64,000 nucleotides of DNA, taken from assembly GCF_010977575.1 (NCBI RefSeq), contig NZ_CP048812.1, positions 3,162,001 to 3,226,000 of the forward strand, written 5' to 3'. Each line of letters opens with the position of its first letter. The first letter of the stretch is position 1. The notes below the pieces were generated by a model. It made no database searches. It was not told the origin of the DNA and saw only the letters and a list, made by a program, of their open reading frames with translations. Source of the stretch: Halomonas socia (GTDB lineage: Bacteria > Pseudomonadota > Gammaproteobacteria > Pseudomonadales > Halomonadaceae). The position numbers were made by a program, and so were the translations under genes. Positions 33,357 through 41,612 of the stretch are shown here, in pieces.

Positions 33357-34460
33357 CTACACCCCCAGAATGTCTTTGAGCCACGGCCCTTCGCTGATGC
33401 TGGCCCAGCGATCATGGTTGGCCTTGAAGGCCATGTAGCTGTCGTGGACCTTGCGCACCATGGGGTCGGCGTTGGCCTCGGTTTCCAGGGTGTCGAGCGT
33501 CGCCTCGCGCAGTGCCGCGACCACCGGCTCCGGCAGGACCTGGGCGGTAACGCCGTGATTTTCCACCAGGTCGGTCAGCGCCTCGCCGTTGACGGCTTCC
33601 GACCAGGCCAGGCTCTCCATGCAGGCGGCCTGGCAGGCGGTGCGCACCATCATCTTGAGGTCGTCGGGCAGGCTGTCCCAGTGCGACTTGGAGATCAGCA
33701 GTTCACCGGTGGTGGCGGGTTCATGCCAGCCGGTGGTGTGGTAGTACTTGGCGGCGTTCTGCAGTCCCAGGCGGCGATCCTGATAGGGGCCGACAAACTC
33801 CGCGGCATCGATCACGCCGCGTTCCAGGGCGGGGAATATCTCGCCGCCCGGCAGTACCCTGGCATCCACCCCCAGCGCCGCATAGACCTGGCCGGCGAGT
33901 CCGGGTATGCGCATGCGCAGCCCGTTGAGCTGGCTGACGTCTTCGATCGGCTCGCGGAACCAGCCGGTCATCTGTACCCCGGTGTTGTTCATCGGCAGGG
34001 CCACCATGCCGTAGGGCTCGTAGACCTCCTGCCACAGCTCCAGGCCGTCGCCGTGGTAGAGCCAGGCCATGTGGCCCATGTAGCTCATGCCGAAGGGCAC
34101 GGTAGTGAAGTATTGGGCGGCGAAGGTGGTGCCCGACCAGAAGTAGCTGTTGGCGGCATTCATCTCGATGGTGCCGGCCTGTACGGCCTCGAATCCCTCG
34201 AAGGCGGGAATCAATTCGCCGGCGGCGAAGTGCTGGATATTGAAGCGTCCGCCGGACATGGTATTGATCTTGTGGATGATGTCGGTGGGACTGCCGGGTC
34301 CTTCGGTGTAGAAGGGCGCGCCGGGGCCGTAGGCGTTGGTCATTCGCCAGTTTACGGTCTCGGAGGATTGAGCGCGGGCGATGGCCGGAGCACCCATGAT
34401 CATGCCAGCGGTGGAGGAGACGGCGGCGGTAGTCAGGAACTTGCGACGAGATAGTGACAT
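33357..34460 (-). CDS. TRAP substrate-binding protein, TakP-like, Tat-exported
   Basis: A 367-residue periplasmic binding protein. The start MSLSRRKFLTTAAVSS is a clear twin-arginine signal, with cleavage near AIARA. The mature part has FYTEGPGSPTDIIHKINTMSGGRFNIQHFAAGELIPAFEGFEAVQAGTIEM and PMNNTGVQMTGWFREPIEDV. These are typical of the TakP/family-7 DctP proteins, which bind 2-oxo acids or lactate as metal complexes. It heads a dctP-dctQ-dctM-ggt operon. ATG 34460 is chosen over 34532 because it opens the Tat motif. Upstream is a long non-coding region with a 12-bp perfect palindrome. Confidence 0.9.
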   Translation of the reverse strand: MSLSRRKFLTTAAVSSTAGMIMGAPAIARAQSSETVNWRMTNAYGPGAPFYTEGPGSPTDIIHKINTMSGGRFNIQHFAAGELIPAFEGFEAVQAGTIEMNAANSYFWSGTTFAAQYFTTVPFGMSYMGHMAWLYHGDGLELWQEVYEPYGMVALPMNNTGVQMTGWFREPIEDVSQLNGLRMRIPGLAGQVYAALGVDARVLPGGEIFPALERGVIDAAEFVGPYQDRRLGLQNAAKYYHTTGWHEPATTGELLISKSHWDSLPDDLKMMVRTACQAACMESLAWSEAVNGEALTDLVENHGVTAQVLPEPVVAALREATLDTLETEANADPMVRKVHDSYMAFKANHDRWASISEGPWLKDILGV

Positions 34461-34530
34461 TGCGTTCACCCTTGGGCAGCAAATGGGATGGTGTAGCGGT
34501 TGCCACCCTGGGCGATGCAATGGATGTGCC

Positions 34531-34548
34531 ATAAAATCGATTTTTTAT
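34531..34548. promoter_or_regulatory. AT-rich palindrome upstream of dctP
   Basis: ATAAAATCGATTTTTTAT contains the perfect 12-bp palindrome AAAATCGATTTT (34533-34544), placed about 75 bp before the dctP start. It stands out in a GC-rich setting and is a reasonable operator candidate for the TRAP-ggt operon; no regulator gene is adjacent. Confidence 0.4.
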
Positions 34549-34794
34549 GTCTATGCTGATTTTCCCGCGCGTTATCGGTAGTGGCCATGGGCCGCCACGG
34601 GGCTTTCCCACGGCTCGCCGTGCACCAAAAGCGGCTGGACCCATAGCAGTTTGTGCCTCGATGACGAGACAGCAAACGAGTGGCCATGTGCTGCCTGGGG
34701 GCGGGATAGATACAGGCACAGTGCACCCGTGCCGCAATAGCGCAGGTGCCATGAGAGAGGGATGAGCAGGGTGGACATAAGGTGGGGAGAAAAA

Positions 34795-34850
34795 AGCTGG
34801 CGTACTCCCCTGGGGTGAGCTGGCGTGCACCCCCGATCCCTGAAGGGACC
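34795..34850 (+). repeat. Two tandem copies of the element repeated at 29.78 kb
   Basis: AGCTGGCGTACTCCCCTGG (34795-34813) is followed at once by a second copy (34815-34840) that reads GTGAGCTGGCGTGCACCC and continues into a weak hairpin, TCCC-TGAA-GGGA. The third copy, at 29778-29814, has the same order with a strong terminator hairpin. All three are in the same orientation. Confidence 0.65.
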
Positions 34851-34962
34851 TTGTTGTCTTGTTGAGTCGCTTGTTCGACCAGACGCCTTGTTGTGGTTGT
34901 GCGCCCTGTGTCGACCCATGAAGTGTCGTAGCCACGGCCCACGGAAACAATGCGACCTTGGT

Positions 34963-36801
34963 TCAACGCCGCCGTTCGGCGCTCGTTGGCTGGCCCGTGC
35001 CCGGCGTCGACTGACCGAACTGCAGCTCGGCGAGCTGGCGGTAAAGCGGGCTGCTGGCGAGCAGTTCGTGATGACGCCCGGCGGCCAGCAGCCGTCCGTC
35101 GTTCATCACCAGCAGGCGATCGGCGGAAACCACCGTGGCCAGCCGGTGGGCGATGACCAGGCTGGTGCGACCCACCATCAGTGCGTCCAGTGCCTGTTGG
35201 ACCAGCCGTTCGCTCTCGGCATCCAGGGCGCTGGTAGCCTCGTCCAGCAACAGCACGCGGGGGTTCTTGAGCAGCGCGCGGGCAATCGCCAGGCGCTGGC
35301 GTTGGCCTCCGGAAAGCTGCACGCCGCCGGGCCCTAGAGGCGTATCGAACCCCTGCGGCAGCGCCTCGATGAAGGCCAGCGCATTAGCATCGCGAGCCGC
35401 CTCGCGTAGCGCCGCATAGGAGGCATTGGCCTGTCCATAGCGCAGGTTGTCGGCCACGCTGCCACTGAACAGCACGGGTTCCTGAGAAACCAGCCCCAAC
35501 TGGCTGCGCAGGGCCTGTAGGTCCAGCCGGCCGAGGTCGATACCGTCCAGCGTCAGGTAGCCGCTGTCGGGATCATGGAAGCGCAGCAGCATGGCCAGCA
35601 GGGTGCTCTTGCCGGCTCCCGAGGGGCCGACCAGTGCCACTCGCTCGCCGGCGGCAATGTTCAGCGTGACGTTATCCAGGGCGCGAATGTCACGTCCCGG
35701 GTAACGGAAGCTCACGCCGAGCAAGCCGATATCGCCGCGCAGCGGATCGGGCAGTGGCGTGGGGGCTGCTGGCGAGCGAATGGCGGGCTGGGTATCCAGC
35801 AACTCGAGCAGCCGTTCGGCCGCGCCGGCCGCGCGCTGGACGTCACCGGCGACCTCCGCAAGCGTCGCCACGGCGCCGGCGGCCAGCACGGCGTAGAACA
35901 CGAACGCCGAGAGCTCACCGGGACTCAGCGTGCCGGCTAGTACCGCCTGGCCACCCTGCCACAGCATGATCCCCACTGCGGCAAAGACCGCCAGCATGGC
36001 GATGGCGGTGAGCCAGGCCCGCTGACGGGTGCGCACCAGCGCCGTGTCGAAGGCGTCCTCGACGCGTTGACCGTAGGCGTGGCGGTCCACATCTTGGTGA
36101 TTGAAGGCCTGCAGGGTACGAATGCCGCCCAGGGCCTCGCCGGCGTAGCGGCCCAGTTCGGCGACACGGTCCTGGCTCGACCGCGACAGGCGTCGTACCC
36201 GCCGGCCGAACCAGAGGATCGGCAGCAGCGTGGCAGGGATGCCGAGCAGTGCCAGCGCGGACAGCCAGGGTTGTGTGATCAGCATCAACACCACGGCGCC
36301 GACCAGCATCACTGCGTTGCGCAGCGCCATCGAGACCGAGGAGCCAAACAGGCTCTGCAGTACGCTGGTGTCGGCGGTCAAGCGCGAGGTGATGTCGCCA
36401 GCGTCATGATCGTCGCGCTCGGCGCTTTCGAAGAAGCCGGGCTCCAGGGTTAGTAGATGGTCAAAAACTTGCCGTCGAAGGTCGGCAGCGAGCCGCTCGC
36501 CGATCCAGGTCACCAGGTAGTAGCGCAGCGCCGAGGCGGCGGCCAGCACCGTGACCACTGCCAACAGCAGCGTCAGGACACGGTTCAGGCTGGCGGCGTC
36601 GGACGCCATGAAACCCTGGTCGATCACCAGCCGCAGTCCTTGTCCCAGCATCAGCACGCTGCCCGAGGCCAGCAGCAGGGTCAGCGCGGCCAGCGCCAGG
36701 CGGCCTCGATACGGGCGCAGCAGGGTAAGCAGCCGCAGCAGGGTGCGAGGGTCGGGGGAGGTGACATCGGGGCATCCCAGGCTGGTGACGGTCAAGGCCA
36801 C
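34963..36801 (-). CDS. ABC exporter, fused permease and ATPase (MsbA-related half-transporter)
   Basis: A 612-residue half-transporter. The N-terminal part has six membrane helices (about residues 30-320). The ATPase domain has Walker A VALVGPSGAGKSTLLAMLLRF, a Q-loop LVSQEPVLFSG, the signature LSGGQRQRLAIARALL, Walker B VLLLDEATSALD and the H-loop VIAHRLATV. It resembles MsbA-related multidrug or lipid exporters. The start is a GTG at 36801 with only a weak ribosome binding site, so the true start may be a little downstream. It is co-directional with the diguanylate cyclase upstream, 25 bp away. Confidence 0.9.
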   Translation of the reverse strand: MALTVTSLGCPDVTSPDPRTLLRLLTLLRPYRGRLALAALTLLLASGSVLMLGQGLRLVIDQGFMASDAASLNRVLTLLLAVVTVLAAASALRYYLVTWIGERLAADLRRQVFDHLLTLEPGFFESAERDDHDAGDITSRLTADTSVLQSLFGSSVSMALRNAVMLVGAVVLMLITQPWLSALALLGIPATLLPILWFGRRVRRLSRSSQDRVAELGRYAGEALGGIRTLQAFNHQDVDRHAYGQRVEDAFDTALVRTRQRAWLTAIAMLAVFAAVGIMLWQGGQAVLAGTLSPGELSAFVFYAVLAAGAVATLAEVAGDVQRAAGAAERLLELLDTQPAIRSPAAPTPLPDPLRGDIGLLGVSFRYPGRDIRALDNVTLNIAAGERVALVGPSGAGKSTLLAMLLRFHDPDSGYLTLDGIDLGRLDLQALRSQLGLVSQEPVLFSGSVADNLRYGQANASYAALREAARDANALAFIEALPQGFDTPLGPGGVQLSGGQRQRLAIARALLKNPRVLLLDEATSALDAESERLVQQALDALMVGRTSLVIAHRLATVVSADRLLVMNDGRLLAAGRHHELLASSPLYRQLAELQFGQSTPGTGQPTSAERRR

Positions 36802-36826
36802 CTTACCAGCTGCTGGCCGCGGTGGC

Positions 36827-38050
36827 TCAGGCTTCCACGGCAGTCAGCGTGCCCGGCGGGGCGACTACCACCTGGTTGCGGCCGCGGGCCTTGCCGGCGT
36901 AGAGCGCCTGATCGGCGCGCTGCAGGGCACCGTCCAGCGTCGTTTCGTCGGCGTATAGCAGGCTGATGCCCAGCGTAACCGATAGCGTCGGTGGCGTCGG
37001 CTCGATGCTCAGTGCGAGTTCGCTGACCTGCTGGCGCAGCCGTTCGGCGATGGCGATGGCGGTGTTCAGCGTCGCGTCGGGAAGCGCGACGATGAACTCT
37101 TCGCCGCCATAGCGGCCGATGATATCGGTATCGCGCAGCGCTGCCTGGCAGCAGCCGGCCACCGCGATCAGCGCCTGGTCGCCGATGCGGTGGCCGTAGC
37201 AGTCGTTGAGCTGCTTGAAATGGTCGATATCGATCATGAACAGTGCCAGCGGTGTGGCATTGCGGCATGCACGGCGCAGCTCGCGTTCGGCCAGCTCGAA
37301 GAAGCGGCGACGATTGTGCAGGCCGGTGAGATGATCGGTACTGGCGCTATGGCGCAACTGACGCTCGAGCTGGCAGCGCTCTTCGATTTCTGCCTGCAGC
37401 CGGCGATTGGTGTCGCGCTCCTCCTGCAGCGACAGATACTGTAGACGCTGCAATCGGTTGAGGCGCAGCTGGGTGATGCCGCCGACCAGATTGACGACGC
37501 CTAGCAGCAGCAGGTTGCTGGTCAGCACGCCGACCGGTGCCGGCATCCACAGCAGCACCGCAGCGGTGAAGCCGGCGATCAGATAGGCGTTCCACGCCAG
37601 CGTCCACGGTAGGCGGTTGGGTACCAGCAGATAGAGTGCCATGCTGACCACGACCACCGATGTCAGATGGGTGCTGAAGCCATTCGAGCGTAGCGGAATG
37701 GTCAACAGTAGCCCGCTGATGGTAATCAGGCAGATCAGATTGATAGGCAAGCGTCGATGCGCCAGACGTGGCTGGCGACGCAGTGCAATCGCCAGTAGGA
37801 TGCAGTTCGCGGCCACCGTGAATCGCATCACCAGCAGCCAGGCGAAGGCACTGCCGGTGCCTACCTGAGCATGGTCGGCAAAGCCAAACAGTAGAAACAG
37901 TGCCGCTGCCAGTAGGGCGGCATGCTGCATCTGACAGGCATCATGAGCGAGCGTGGAGCGCCGATAGCGCGACTCCAGCGCAGGGTCATCGAACTCGGCC
38001 CACGGCGTGAACTTCGCCACCGACGGTGGCGTGGATAGGCTGACCGGCAT
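36827..38050 (-). CDS. Membrane diguanylate cyclase (GGDEF)
   Basis: A 407-residue enzyme making c-di-GMP. The N-terminal half has about six membrane helices (HAALLAAALFLLFGF to LTSNLLLLGVVNLVGGI), followed by a short coiled coil (QEERDTNRRLQAEIEERCQLERQL). The GGDEF domain runs from HLTGLHNRRRFFELAE to the C-terminus. The active site is RYGGEEFIVALP, and an inhibitory I-site RDTD lies exactly 5 residues before GGEEF, so product feedback inhibition is likely. ATG 38050 has AAGGA 7 bp upstream, better than the in-frame ATG at 38167. Confidence 0.92.
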   Translation of the reverse strand: MPVSLSTPPSVAKFTPWAEFDDPALESRYRRSTLAHDACQMQHAALLAAALFLLFGFADHAQVGTGSAFAWLLVMRFTVAANCILLAIALRRQPRLAHRRLPINLICLITISGLLLTIPLRSNGFSTHLTSVVVVSMALYLLVPNRLPWTLAWNAYLIAGFTAAVLLWMPAPVGVLTSNLLLLGVVNLVGGITQLRLNRLQRLQYLSLQEERDTNRRLQAEIEERCQLERQLRHSASTDHLTGLHNRRRFFELAERELRRACRNATPLALFMIDIDHFKQLNDCYGHRIGDQALIAVAGCCQAALRDTDIIGRYGGEEFIVALPDATLNTAIAIAERLRQQVSELALSIEPTPPTLSVTLGISLLYADETTLDGALQRADQALYAGKARGRNQVVVAPPGTLTAVEA

Positions 38051-38369
38051 TACCACATCCTTGGGCGGCCCGCCGTAGGCTGGCCTTCCCGTCCCCTTGC
38101 TGCTGTTAGTGTTATGTGATCGGCGCGGGCACAACGCTGAGTCTTGCGCTGCAGTGCGCAATAGCAAGCATGGCAGGAATTACGTCGCCCGCCACAGGGG
38201 ATCGTCCAATGTCCTATTTCACCTACATGCAGCGTAAGCAATCGTCTACAGAATAGGTGTGAGGCGGTGGTACCAGAAACGTCATGCCAGTGGCGGAGAG
38301 GAGGGTGATTTCGATGGCTGTTCAATCCCTTAGGCCCCTAGAGCCGCTTGGTGACTATGAGGCGATGCC
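38051..38369. other. Divergent intergenic region between cyclase and methyltransferase
   Basis: About 320 bp that must carry promoters for both directions. The only ORF worth noting is the short leader ORF at 38314-38373. GGAGAGGAGGG (38295-38305) is an unusually strong ribosome binding site for that leader. I see no clear operator. Confidence 0.4.
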
Positions 38370-38373
38370 GTGA
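38314..38373 (+). CDS. 19-residue leader ORF coupled to the methyltransferase gene
   Basis: ATG 38314 follows a strong Shine-Dalgarno sequence (GAGGAGGG, 9 bp upstream) and encodes MAVQSLRPLEPLGDYEAMP. Its TGA overlaps the GTG start of the next gene (GTGA). The GTG has no good ribosome binding site of its own, so translation of the leader probably feeds ribosomes to the methyltransferase. Alternatively a frameshift separates the two; the methyltransferase reads naturally from its GTG, so I favour coupling. Confidence 0.4.
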   Translation: MAVQSLRPLEPLGDYEAMP

Positions 38374-39644
38374 CGGGCCACATCGCACTTAGCCATCGCG
38401 AGCGTTTCAAGCGGCTGAGCGCGTTGCTCGGCGCCTGGCAGTCGCTGTGGCAGTCAGCGCCATTTCACCAGCGCATGCCCGGCTGGGCGGCAGCGTGTCC
38501 GGCCTTGTACGATGCGGCCAGGGCGCTGGACGCCGATACCCTGGCCCGTTTGCATGAGGATGATCCTTATGCATCGCCGGTGGGCGGTATGGCGCATCCA
38601 CTGGCCGAGCATCTGCCGCTGGAAAGGCTTGCCCATCTATGCGCAGTGCCTTCGCTAGCGGCCGAGCGGGCTTCGTTGCCGGCGGCCTGGGCAACCCATG
38701 TCGGTGGCCGCAAGTGGCGGCAGATCGAGGCCTTTGCGCCCCATGTGCCGCTCGGGCCTGAGGCCAGCCTGGTGGAGTGGTGTGCCGGCAAAGGGCACCT
38801 GGCGCGCGCCTTGAGCCGCCTGCATCAGCAACCGGTAACGGCCCTCGAGTGGCAGCCGACGCTGTGTCGAGAGGGGCAGCAGCTAGCCGCTCGCCAGGGA
38901 GCACGGGTCACCATGCTCGAGCAGGACGTGATGTCGGCTACGGCGGTCGACAGGCTGACTGCCTCGAGCCAGGTGGCGGCGCTGCACGCCTGCGGTGATC
39001 TGCACGTGCGGCTGCTCGAGCTGGCTGCCGGCTGCGGTGCCGGGGTAACCCTGGCGCCGTGCTGCTACCAGCGCACCACCGCAGCGCGCTATCGGCCGCT
39101 GTCGGCGACCGGGCGAGCCCTGGCCGCGCGGGATGGACTGGTCCTCGAGCGCGACACCCTGGCCCTGGCGGTACAGGAAACCGTGACCGCCCCGCAGCAG
39201 GTGCGCCGCCGGCGCCGCCGCAATAGCGCCTGGCGCCTGGCCTTCGACCTGCTGCAGCGTGAACTGCGCGGCACTGACAGCTACCTGCCGGTGCCGAGCC
39301 TGGCCTACGGACGCATACCGCCGACCCTGGCCGAGTTCTGCGCCTGGGCCGCCGAGTGCAAGGGCCTGGTGCTGCCGTCGCGGGTCGACTGGGGCGATCT
39401 CGAGGCGCGCGGTTGGCAGCGCCTGGCCGAGGTCGAGCGGCGCGAGGTGGTGCGCCAGCTGTTTCGTCGACCGCTGGAACTGTGGCTGGTGCTCGACCGC
39501 GTGTTGATGCTCGAGGAGGCAGGTTATACGGTCACGCTGGCCACCTTCTGCGCGCGGCAGCTGACACCACGAAATCTGCTGATTCAGGCGGCCTGCGACG
39601 CTCGGCACGACCACCCATCCGAGGTATTACATGACTCACTCTGA
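38370..39644 (+). CDS. Class I SAM-dependent methyltransferase-like protein
   Basis: A 424-residue protein with a Rossmann methyltransferase core in the middle. The SAM-binding motif I is SLVEWCAGKGHLARALSRLHQ (residues about 133-153), followed by VTALEWQPTLCREG (motif II) and VAALHACGDLHVRLLELA, then LAPCCYQRT. This cluster is that of the methyltransferase_32-type family related to eukaryotic METTL25/RRNAD1. The target (RNA, protein or small molecule) is unknown. The start is GTG 38370. It overlaps the following PH-domain gene by 14 bp, so the three genes 38370-41612 form an operon. Confidence 0.75.
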   Translation: MTGHIALSHRERFKRLSALLGAWQSLWQSAPFHQRMPGWAAACPALYDAARALDADTLARLHEDDPYASPVGGMAHPLAEHLPLERLAHLCAVPSLAAERASLPAAWATHVGGRKWRQIEAFAPHVPLGPEASLVEWCAGKGHLARALSRLHQQPVTALEWQPTLCREGQQLAARQGARVTMLEQDVMSATAVDRLTASSQVAALHACGDLHVRLLELAAGCGAGVTLAPCCYQRTTAARYRPLSATGRALAARDGLVLERDTLALAVQETVTAPQQVRRRRRRNSAWRLAFDLLQRELRGTDSYLPVPSLAYGRIPPTLAEFCAWAAECKGLVLPSRVDWGDLEARGWQRLAEVERREVVRQLFRRPLELWLVLDRVLMLEEAGYTVTLATFCARQLTPRNLLIQAACDARHDHPSEVLHDSL

Positions 39645-40158
39645 TCAGCCAGTTGGCGCTGAGCCACGCCAGGGGCTCGGTGAGTCACCGCTGCTGCCGC
39701 TGTCGCCGCGTCTGGCGCCCTGCCTGGCGCTGCACAAGGCGGCCAGTTGGCTGGTCGTGGTGCTGGCGGTGGCGTGGATGCCGCTGGGCGATGCGCCGCT
39801 GCTGGCCTGGCGCGCCTGGCTGGTGGCCGGCGTTGCGGGATGTGGTGCCTTGGGCGTGGGCTTGGCGTGGTGCGAGGCGCGGCGGCGCGCCTATACGCTG
39901 CGTGAGCATGACATCGTTCAGCGCCGCGGGCTGTTGGTGCAGCGCCTACAGGCGCTGCCGCTGGTGCGTCTGCAGCATATCGAGACGCGCAGTAATCCGC
40001 TGGAGCGCTGTTTCGGCTTGGTGCGACTGGCCTGCTTCACTGCCGGGGGGCGCGGTGCCGACCTGCTGATCGAGGGGCTGCCCGCGGCCCAGGCCGAGCT
40101 GCTCAAGCAGCAGCTGTTGGATCGTCTGGCCAGCGCTTCGCGCGAGTCGTCGACGTGA
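39631..40158 (+). CDS. Membrane protein with bacterial PH domain (YdbS-like)
   Basis: A 175-residue protein with two membrane helices (about residues 35-75) and a bPH2 domain in the C-terminal half: AYTLREHDIVQRRGLLVQRLQALPLVRLQHIETRSNPLERCFGL. This is the YdbS half of the YdbS/YdbT pair; the B. subtilis pair protects against certain bacteriocins. It overlaps the methyltransferase gene upstream (14 bp) and the YdbT-like gene downstream (4 bp), so all three should be translated together. Confidence 0.82.
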   Translation: MTHSDQPVGAEPRQGLGESPLLPLSPRLAPCLALHKAASWLVVVLAVAWMPLGDAPLLAWRAWLVAGVAGCGALGVGLAWCEARRRAYTLREHDIVQRRGLLVQRLQALPLVRLQHIETRSNPLERCFGLVRLACFTAGGRGADLLIEGLPAAQAELLKQQLLDRLASASRESST

Positions 40159-41612
40159 GCGACCCGCTCGCCGAGTGGCAGCGGCTGTCGCCGTGGGCGA
40201 TGGTCTCGCTGCTGTTGACCCAGGCTGCCGCACAGGGGCGTCAGCACCTGCCGCTGCTACTCGGCGCCGGCGCTGGTCTGACGCTGCTGGATGCCATCGG
40301 CTGGCGCGAGCTGCTGCTGGCTGGCGGCGGGGCGCTGTGCCTGGCGCTGCTGCTGGCCTGGCGCTATTACCGACGCTTCCGGTTCCGGCTCGAAGACGAT
40401 GTGCTGGTGATCCACAGCGGCCTCTTCGAGCAGCGCGAGTACAAGCTGGCGGCGCACCACGTACAGCAGATCGCCACGCGTCAGCCGCTGCATATGCGAC
40501 CGTTCGGCGTGGTCGAGTGGCAGGTGGTGCCGCTGGCCGGCGATGCCTCGCGGATAACCCTGCCAGGGATTCGCCAGGCCATCGCCGAGGCGCTCAGCGA
40601 GCGCCTGTCGCCCTTCGCCTTGACGCCGCAAGCCGCAGCACCTGCCCACTATGTGCTGACCGCCAGGGGTCTGCTGCTGCACGGCCTGACCAGCCGTTCG
40701 GTGGTGGTCGCCGCGGCCATGCTGTCGCCGTTGATCCGCCCCCTGGAGCGCTGGCTGCACGACATCGCGCCGTCTCTGGCATGGCGTGACTGGCTGCCCA
40801 CAGCGCCGCTGCTGCTCGCCGCCCTGGCCATCCTGGCCGTGCTGGCAGTCGTGCTGCTGCTGTCGGTGATAGCGGCAGTGTGGCGCTTCTTCGGCTATCG
40901 CCTGGTCGAGCACGGCGGACGCCAGATCCAGACCAGCGGCCTGCTGCAGCGCCAGCGCCAGAGTCTTACCCTGTCGCGGCTGCAGGTGGTCGAATGTGTC
41001 GAGACCGGCCCTGGGCGCCTGCTTGGCTGCGGCTATCTGGTTTGCCACCAGTTCGGCGGTGCAGGCGACGAGGGGCGCCGTTTCCTGGTGCCGGGGATCA
41101 CCGGCGGTGAACAGCGACGTCTGCTGGCCGCCCTGTGGCCGGGGCTGAGCTGGCCCGCCGAGCTGATCCGCGTCTCACGCCACTATCGTCGAGTGCTGCT
41201 GCTGCGAGGGGGGCTGCTAGGCGGGCTGCTGCTGGCTGGCAGTGGCGCGCTGCTGGACGCGACGCTGCCCGACTGGCAGTGGCTGCTGCTGGCTGCCGCG
41301 GTGGTGGCGCTGGTGGTGCTGGGGGCCTGGCACCGCTGGCACTGCCAGGGCTGGGCGCGCAGCGGCGATTACCTGTGGGTACGTCATGGTCTGTTCGGCC
41401 TGCGCACCCATGTATTCGCGCTGCACAAGGCGATCGCGGTGGACGTGCGGCAGAGCTGGTTCCAGCGCCGCCGCGGGCTTGCCACACTGCATCTTCACCT
41501 CGCCCACGGGCGGGTAGCCTTGCCGTTTATCGAGCACGCCACGGCCTTGGCGCTGGCCGACGAGCTGTTGGTGGCCTGCGCCTCGGGCTCAGTCGTCGAA
41601 CTGCCAGACTAG
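40155..41612 (+). CDS. Membrane protein with repeated PH domains (YdbT-like)
   Basis: A 485-residue protein starting at GTG 40155. It has about six membrane helices in three pairs and three bPH2-like soluble segments: FRLEDDVLVIHSGLFEQREYKLAAHHVQQIATRQPLHMRPFGV, then YRLVEHGGRQIQTSGLLQRQRQSLTLSRLQVVECVET, and DYLWVRHGLFGLRTHVFALHKAIAVDV. Such proteins pair with YdbS and are thought to guard or organise the cytoplasmic membrane. The 3' end overlaps the convergent peptidase gene by 24 bp. Confidence 0.82.
   Translation: MSDPLAEWQRLSPWAMVSLLLTQAAAQGRQHLPLLLGAGAGLTLLDAIGWRELLLAGGGALCLALLLAWRYYRRFRFRLEDDVLVIHSGLFEQREYKLAAHHVQQIATRQPLHMRPFGVVEWQVVPLAGDASRITLPGIRQAIAEALSERLSPFALTPQAAAPAHYVLTARGLLLHGLTSRSVVVAAAMLSPLIRPLERWLHDIAPSLAWRDWLPTAPLLLAALAILAVLAVVLLLSVIAAVWRFFGYRLVEHGGRQIQTSGLLQRQRQSLTLSRLQVVECVETGPGRLLGCGYLVCHQFGGAGDEGRRFLVPGITGGEQRRLLAALWPGLSWPAELIRVSRHYRRVLLLRGGLLGGLLLAGSGALLDATLPDWQWLLLAAAVVALVVLGAWHRWHCQGWARSGDYLWVRHGLFGLRTHVFALHKAIAVDVRQSWFQRRRGLATLHLHLAHGRVALPFIEHATALALADELLVACASGSVVELPD

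Larger units (their letters stand above)
34461..34962. other. 502-bp non-coding stretch upstream of the TRAP-ggt operon
   Basis: No convincing gene on either strand; ORFs here are short and compositionally random. It contains the palindrome at 34531-34548 and, at 34795-34850, two tandem copies of a sequence also found near 29.78 kb. The promoter of the minus-strand dctP gene should lie in its first 100 bp. Confidence 0.6.

Noticed and set aside
34466-34966. 166-codon minus-strand frame in the non-coding stretch before dctP
   Set aside because: No ribosome binding site, no recognisable features, and it overlaps the likely promoter, the palindrome and the repeats.
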